From Firmicutes bacterium ASF500 (GTDB lineage: Bacteria; Bacillota; Clostridia; Oscillospirales; Oscillospiraceae), in the NCBI GenBank assembly GCA_000492175.2, contig CP097573.1:2914001-2978000 (forward strand): a stretch of DNA of 64,000 bases. Direction: 5' to 3'. This document shows, piece by piece, positions 60,591-64,000 of this stretch. The position numbers and the translations under genes were made by a program. Numbering within the stretch: the first letter of the stretch is position 1; each line of letters opens with the position of its first letter. The notes below the pieces were generated by a model. The model saw nothing but the letters and a program-made list of their open reading frames with translations, made no database searches and was not told where the DNA came from.

Positions 60591-60856
60591 TTTCTCTCAC
60601 CCCCTTTCTTCCCAGTAGGGGGCTATTACAACAAACGCCCATACAGCATAAAGTGGCATAGGCATTTGGGTAATACGAGTTATCAAGACATATTAAATGA
60701 TATGTATGTTCATACTCATAGGCAGAATATCCCGTTCCACAAGACAGGATTTTTTTGACAATTCACCATAACAAAAACTACCCATGAAATAAAAAACAGA
60801 CATAGCAGTACCTCACAATACCGCCATATCTATGAAAACTTTCCTGCCACATAAGA

Positions 60857-60893
60857 ACGGCGGCTTTGATTGTTATTTCAAAACCGCCGTTCA
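60857..60893. terminator. Hairpin downstream of the MATE gene
   Basis: AACGGCGGCTTTGA pairs with TTTCAAAACCGCCGTT. Lies about 90 bp past the MATE stop on the minus strand. Confidence 0.5.
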
Positions 60894-60981
60894 GCCGCTT
60901 ATATTCTGTTTTGGCGCATGATGATTTTGCCGCCACACAACGGTTTTTTTATTAACCGCCAGACGGCATGAACATCTTCTT

Positions 60982-62316
60982 TTATGCGTAGTGATACTTC
61001 TCTCTGTTCTGATGAAGAAAAACCAATGCTACAACCATAGTGATTAGCTCCGCTATCGGTACTGCAAGCCATACCCCTGTTACGCCCAAAAGATTAGGCA
61101 ATGTAAGCAACAGCACTGTAATCAGTCCAAAAGTCCGCAGGAATGACAAAATTGCTGACAGCTTCCCGTTTGATAATGCAGTAAATGTGGCAGAGGTAAA
61201 AATATTCAGTCCACAAAATAGAAAACTGAATGGGAAAATCAAAAATCCGTTTCGCGCAATTTCGTAAACAGGAGTTCCCTTTTCTGCAAAAACACGAACC
61301 AATGGCGAACCAAAAATAATTGCTACTGCAAAAATAGTGACCGAAACAAAGACAATAAATTGCATACAAATAGAAAATACATTTTTTAGCTGTTTTTCGT
61401 CCTGCTTCCCATAGTTATAGCTGATAATAGGGGATACTCCCATAGAAAAACCTATGTAAAGGGCACTCAATAAAAACTGTGTATAGATGATGATTGTGAT
61501 TGCCGCAACTCCGTTTTCTCCAAGCAGTTTCATCATAATGCGGTTAAAAAGGAATGTTGTAACCGCTGTTGCCGCCTGACTTACCATTTCCGAAAAACCA
61601 TTGGTACAGCTTTCAGCCAATACGGAAAAATCTATGACTGGCTTCCTAAAATGCAGACTGCCTCTCTTTGCGGAAAAGAACCATAATCCAATCACCGCCG
61701 GTATCATATAGCCAATACCCGTACCAAATGCCGCCCCCTTAATGCCCATGTGAAACGGCACCATAAAAATATAGTCCAGTAAAATATTTACGATTCCTGC
61801 GCTTACGCCAAGCACCATACCCATTCCGGGGCGTCCCGCCGTTACGATTAGATTTTGAAAAAGCACTTGCAGGATACTTGCGGGCGTGAATAACAGCAGG
61901 ATAAAAAGGTATTCTTTACAGTATGGAAATAGAATACTGCTTGCTCCAAGTCCCCATACAATCCTGTCAATAAAAACCGTTCCCAACACTGCAATCAATC
62001 CACCTAACAAAATGCCCGCTGAAATAATCAGCGTAAAATCCTGTGCCGCCCTACTTTGTTCTCCTGCTCCCATTTTGCGTGCTACTATCGCGCTTCCTCC
62101 TGTTGCAAGCATAGTTCCAAGACCGACAATCAGATTGATAACAGGGCAGACAATATTCAATGCCGAAAGTGCATTTGTATCTACAAATCGTGCCACAAAA
62201 ATTGTGTCAACAACTGTATACAGCCCCATGAATATCATCATTAAAATTGTCGGAAATGCAAATTTCAGCAATGATTTTATACAAAAGTTTTGTGATAGTG
62301 GATTTTTGTCACTCAT
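60982..62316 (-). CDS. MATE family efflux transporter
   Basis: 444 residues with about 12 hydrophobic segments in two halves. N-terminus FAFPTILMMIFMGLYTVVDT, FVARFVDTNALSALNIVCPV and GLGTMLATGGSAIVARKMG are the MATE hallmark. It probably exports cationic drugs or metabolites in exchange for sodium or protons; the substrate is unknown. ATG 62316 follows GGAGGGCGGGG and overlaps the stop of the AraC-type gene by 8 bases, so regulator and pump form one operon. AT-rich codon use differs from the flagellar genes. Confidence 0.88.
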   Translation of the reverse strand: MSDKNPLSQNFCIKSLLKFAFPTILMMIFMGLYTVVDTIFVARFVDTNALSALNIVCPVINLIVGLGTMLATGGSAIVARKMGAGEQSRAAQDFTLIISAGILLGGLIAVLGTVFIDRIVWGLGASSILFPYCKEYLFILLLFTPASILQVLFQNLIVTAGRPGMGMVLGVSAGIVNILLDYIFMVPFHMGIKGAAFGTGIGYMIPAVIGLWFFSAKRGSLHFRKPVIDFSVLAESCTNGFSEMVSQAATAVTTFLFNRIMMKLLGENGVAAITIIIYTQFLLSALYIGFSMGVSPIISYNYGKQDEKQLKNVFSICMQFIVFVSVTIFAVAIIFGSPLVRVFAEKGTPVYEIARNGFLIFPFSFLFCGLNIFTSATFTALSNGKLSAILSFLRTFGLITVLLLTLPNLLGVTGVWLAVPIAELITMVVALVFLHQNREKYHYA

Positions 62317-63166
62317 TGTCCCCGCCCTCCGATTTTTCTCTGTGAAGTATAAACCGCTGTGTCGGATATCCAAATTCAATTAACAGTTCTGCTTCGGCAA
62401 AGCCAAGACTTCCCCATACCTCCCGATAGCCTGTGTCTGCCTTGTCACCCTCCCGAAAAGTCGTCACGCTAATCTGTGCGGAACGTGTAAGTTCATACAA
62501 TGCCTTTTCGCAAAATGCTTTCGCTATCCCTCTTTTCCGATACTGTGGGTGTACCCCAAAGAAATCAATGCTCCCCGTCACCTCGTTAAACGCCATAATC
62601 CCGATTGCCGTATCAGCGTCTTTCAAAATCAATGCCCGCTTATTTTTGATATACTCCTGCAACTGTTCAAGGTATTGTTTTTCGTCCAAGTGCGGGAAAC
62701 CGTCAATGACAAGGTGAACCAGTTCTATCCATTTGGGTATGTCCTCCTGTGTTGCAAAGACGATTTTATCCTGCCATTCTTTTTCCTCTAAATTTGTAGG
62801 ATTTTCATTCAAGACATATCTTAGCTGCAATGGATAAAATTCTTCTTCCTCCCTGTACCTGTTAGGGGATTTTTTATACATGGCTTTGAAAATATCCGTA
62901 AAAGACTGCTGGCTCTCATATCCGGCAGAAAGCGCAATTTCAAGGATTGGTCTGTCGGAAAGAACAAGCAGTTTTGCGGCTTCGGTCAATTGGCGGCGTT
63001 GTACATAATCGTGAATTGTCAACCCTACCGTATCTGTAAACATTCGGTGCATATGATATTTTGAATAATGTACAGCCCTCGCAACTGTTTCCAAGTCCAG
63101 TTTTTCGTGCAGGTGGCTTTCGATATAGTCGATTGCCGTCATTACATTTTTGATATTCCCCGGCAT
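62309..63166 (-). CDS. AraC-type regulator fused to a GNAT acetyltransferase domain
   Basis: 285 residues. Residues 1-105 are an AraC/XylS double helix-turn-helix (AIDYIESHLHEKLDLETVAR, YSKYHMHRMFTDTVG, SAGYESQQSFTDIFKAMYKK). Residues about 130-270 form a GNAT domain with the acetyl-CoA loop YRKRGIAKAFCEKALYEL. AraC proteins usually sense a ligand through a separate domain; here that place is taken by a GNAT unit. It overlaps the MATE gene and probably controls it. AAAGGAGG precedes the ATG. Confidence 0.85.
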   Translation of the reverse strand: MPGNIKNVMTAIDYIESHLHEKLDLETVARAVHYSKYHMHRMFTDTVGLTIHDYVQRRQLTEAAKLLVLSDRPILEIALSAGYESQQSFTDIFKAMYKKSPNRYREEEEFYPLQLRYVLNENPTNLEEKEWQDKIVFATQEDIPKWIELVHLVIDGFPHLDEKQYLEQLQEYIKNKRALILKDADTAIGIMAFNEVTGSIDFFGVHPQYRKRGIAKAFCEKALYELTRSAQISVTTFREGDKADTGYREVWGSLGFAEAELLIEFGYPTQRFILHREKSEGGDNE

Positions 63167-63183
63167 TGCAGCTTCCTCCTTTC

Positions 63184-63199
63184 TCTCTGCATTATAGCA
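63184..63199 (-). promoter_or_regulatory. Extended -10 promoter of the AraC/MATE operon
   Basis: TGCTATAAT on the minus strand (63199-63191), giving a leader of about 18 nt that contains the ribosome binding site. The -35 is weak. Confidence 0.45.
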
Positions 63200-63456
63200 G
63201 GATATTTCATTCCGCTTTTCATATATCTTGCGGTTTTAAGGACAAGTATTTACCAGTATACAACAGTCTACCCCGATAAGAAAGATTTTTAGAAATTTTC
63301 TTCTGATACATTGGCATTTCCCAAACTTCCCCGTAGTAAGGCATAAGGAAAACTTTTTTGAAAAATTTCTCTCAAAACTCCGTCAAAACTGCCCTGTGCG
63401 GTGTTGTAGGTAGTGAGAGGGTTCTCAAGAGGGTTTGGGATTCTTCCCAACAAGCA

Positions 63457-63495
63457 AAATCTGTCCGGCAAGTCGTGGCGCGGACGGGCAGATTT
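63457..63495. other. Inverted repeat, possible oriT-like structure
   Basis: AAATCTGTCCG (63457-63467) and CGGACGGGCAGATTT (63481-63495) pair with a 4-nt bulge. Hairpins of this kind occur at origins of transfer, but no relaxase gene is near. The rest of 63200-63862 has short frames on both strands without recognisable products. Confidence 0.25.
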
Positions 63496-63862
63496 ACGGA
63501 AATGGGTACCCGTTTCCTATGCTTGCTCCGAAACTTATCACTTTAATAAACAAAGAGGTCAACAAACATTTTTCAGACAATTTTTGATGGTTTATAGTTG
63601 TTTTTGCTCTGTTCCATTTGCTTTCTGGCACTCTTTGGAACCAGTGTTTCCACGTGTTCCACGGCTGTCTGTGGCTGTTTATGTGGTCAGGAGCTGTACC
63701 GAGGGCAAACGGATGCCCCGTGGACGCTGTGTAATATGTTTCGTTTTTACCCACGCTTTTCTCCATTGCAGATTGCATTTTCTTCTCGACTTTGGGGTGG
63801 CTTTTCTGTATTGTATTGATTGCAAAAGTCCCACAAAATACAGAAATCAGGAGGAAAAGCAA

Positions 63863-64000
63863 GTGACCAACATGAAAAAACGCATTGCCGCCGCACTGAC
63901 TTCGGCCACCCTCACTATCGGTCTCACCATCCCTACCATGGCAGCCGAAACATCTGGTGAACCCATCCGGGTAAGCAGCTACAAGGGCAGTATCTTGGAG
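63863..64000 (+). CDS. Secreted protein, N-terminal part (3' end outside window)
   Basis: 46 residues visible: a basic start (MKKR), a hydrophobic stretch AAALTSATLTIGLTIPTMAA with a likely cleavage after AMA-type TMAA, then ETSGEPIRVSSYKGS. A Sec signal peptide is clear; the product cannot be named. I place the start at GTG 63863, eight bases after AGGAGG; ATG 63872 in the same frame is the alternative. GC rises here, back to the host-like level. Confidence 0.6.
   Translation, partial: MTNMKKRIAAALTSATLTIGLTIPTMAAETSGEPIRVSSYKGSILE

Larger units (their letters stand above)
59566..63850. mobile_element. AT-rich acquired island (Tn916-like remnants, MATE/AraC cassette)
   Basis: Base composition falls sharply right after cheV and returns near the secreted gene at 63863. 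It holds Tn916-type Orf8 and Orf7 homologues, an exporter with its regulator and several long hairpins, but no integrase, relaxase or other transfer gene, so it is a fragment. Exact ends and attachment repeats could not be recognised. Stretch 59566-59956 contains only hairpins; 60591-60981 has one hairpin and the regulatory region of Orf7. Confidence 0.6.

Noticed and set aside
63494..63862. 122-codon minus-strand frame and overlapping plus-strand frames at the island's right edge
   Set aside because: Composition unlike coding sequence, no start signals, no family resemblance.

Overview
The window looks like part of the chromosome of a motile, Gram-positive, high-GC gut clostridium of the Oscillospiraceae type (Flavonifractor/Lawsonibacter/Oscillibacter-like; inferred, not proven). 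The pointers are a Bacillus/Clostridium-style flagellar gene order with FliY, CheC, CheD and CheV, a FliW-CsrA pair, a surface protein with three S-layer homology (SLH) modules, and short palindromic GTAGGGGCGGATA-type repeats.

Layout. 1-4.9 kb: end of an unknown gene, an IS1595-type insertion sequence, a GNAT acetyltransferase, and a RelB/DinJ-like N-terminus fused to a long helical protein, followed by a flotillin. 4.9-9.7 kb: two 1590-bp IS1182-type elements in opposite orientation, enclosing debris of a nucleotide-sugar/polysaccharide locus. 10-13.7 kb: a 1229-residue SLH surface protein behind a promoter that carries a perfect palindrome. 13.7-17.8 kb: the flagellin gene, an extended CsrA paralogue, and a TnpB-family gene in which all three RuvC catalytic acids are replaced, all on the minus strand; a sigma-28-type promoter and two palindromes lie upstream. 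17.8-26.6 kb: housekeeping and accessory genes (FAD-dependent dehydrogenase, solitary tyrosine integrase, GH13 amylase, sodium:solute symporter, amidohydrolase, prolyl-tRNA editing protein, tRNA-Ser(GGA), DUF378 protein).

26.6-59.6 kb: an almost continuous flagellar and chemotaxis region. A late block, flgM-flgN-flgK-flgL-yviE-fliW-csrA, faces a PilZ gene. After a 426-bp control region with three tandem sigma-A promoters comes one long co-directional operon: flgB-flgC-fliE-fliF-fliG-fliH-fliI-fliJ-unknown-fliK-flgD-TIGR02530-flgE-flbD-motA-motB-fliM-fliY-cheY-fliO-fliP-fliQ-fliR-flhB-flhA-sigma28-two rod genes-cheC-cheD-cheV. flhF and flhG, usually between flhA and the sigma-28 gene in Firmicutes, are absent. 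59.6-63.8 kb: an AT-rich acquired island with Tn916-like Orf7/Orf8 regulators, a MATE exporter and an AraC-GNAT regulator. At the right edge a secreted protein begins.

The most interesting signal is the 13.7-17.8 kb locus. It holds a nuclease-dead TnpB relative, a guide-RNA-like 3' region, a CsrA paralogue and flagellin in one direction. Nuclease-dead TnpB proteins (TldR) are known RNA-guided repressors and some act on flagellin in Enterobacteriaceae. This may be a clostridial flagellin switch that adds RNA-guided DNA binding to post-transcriptional CsrA control. Assignment of its target is inference.
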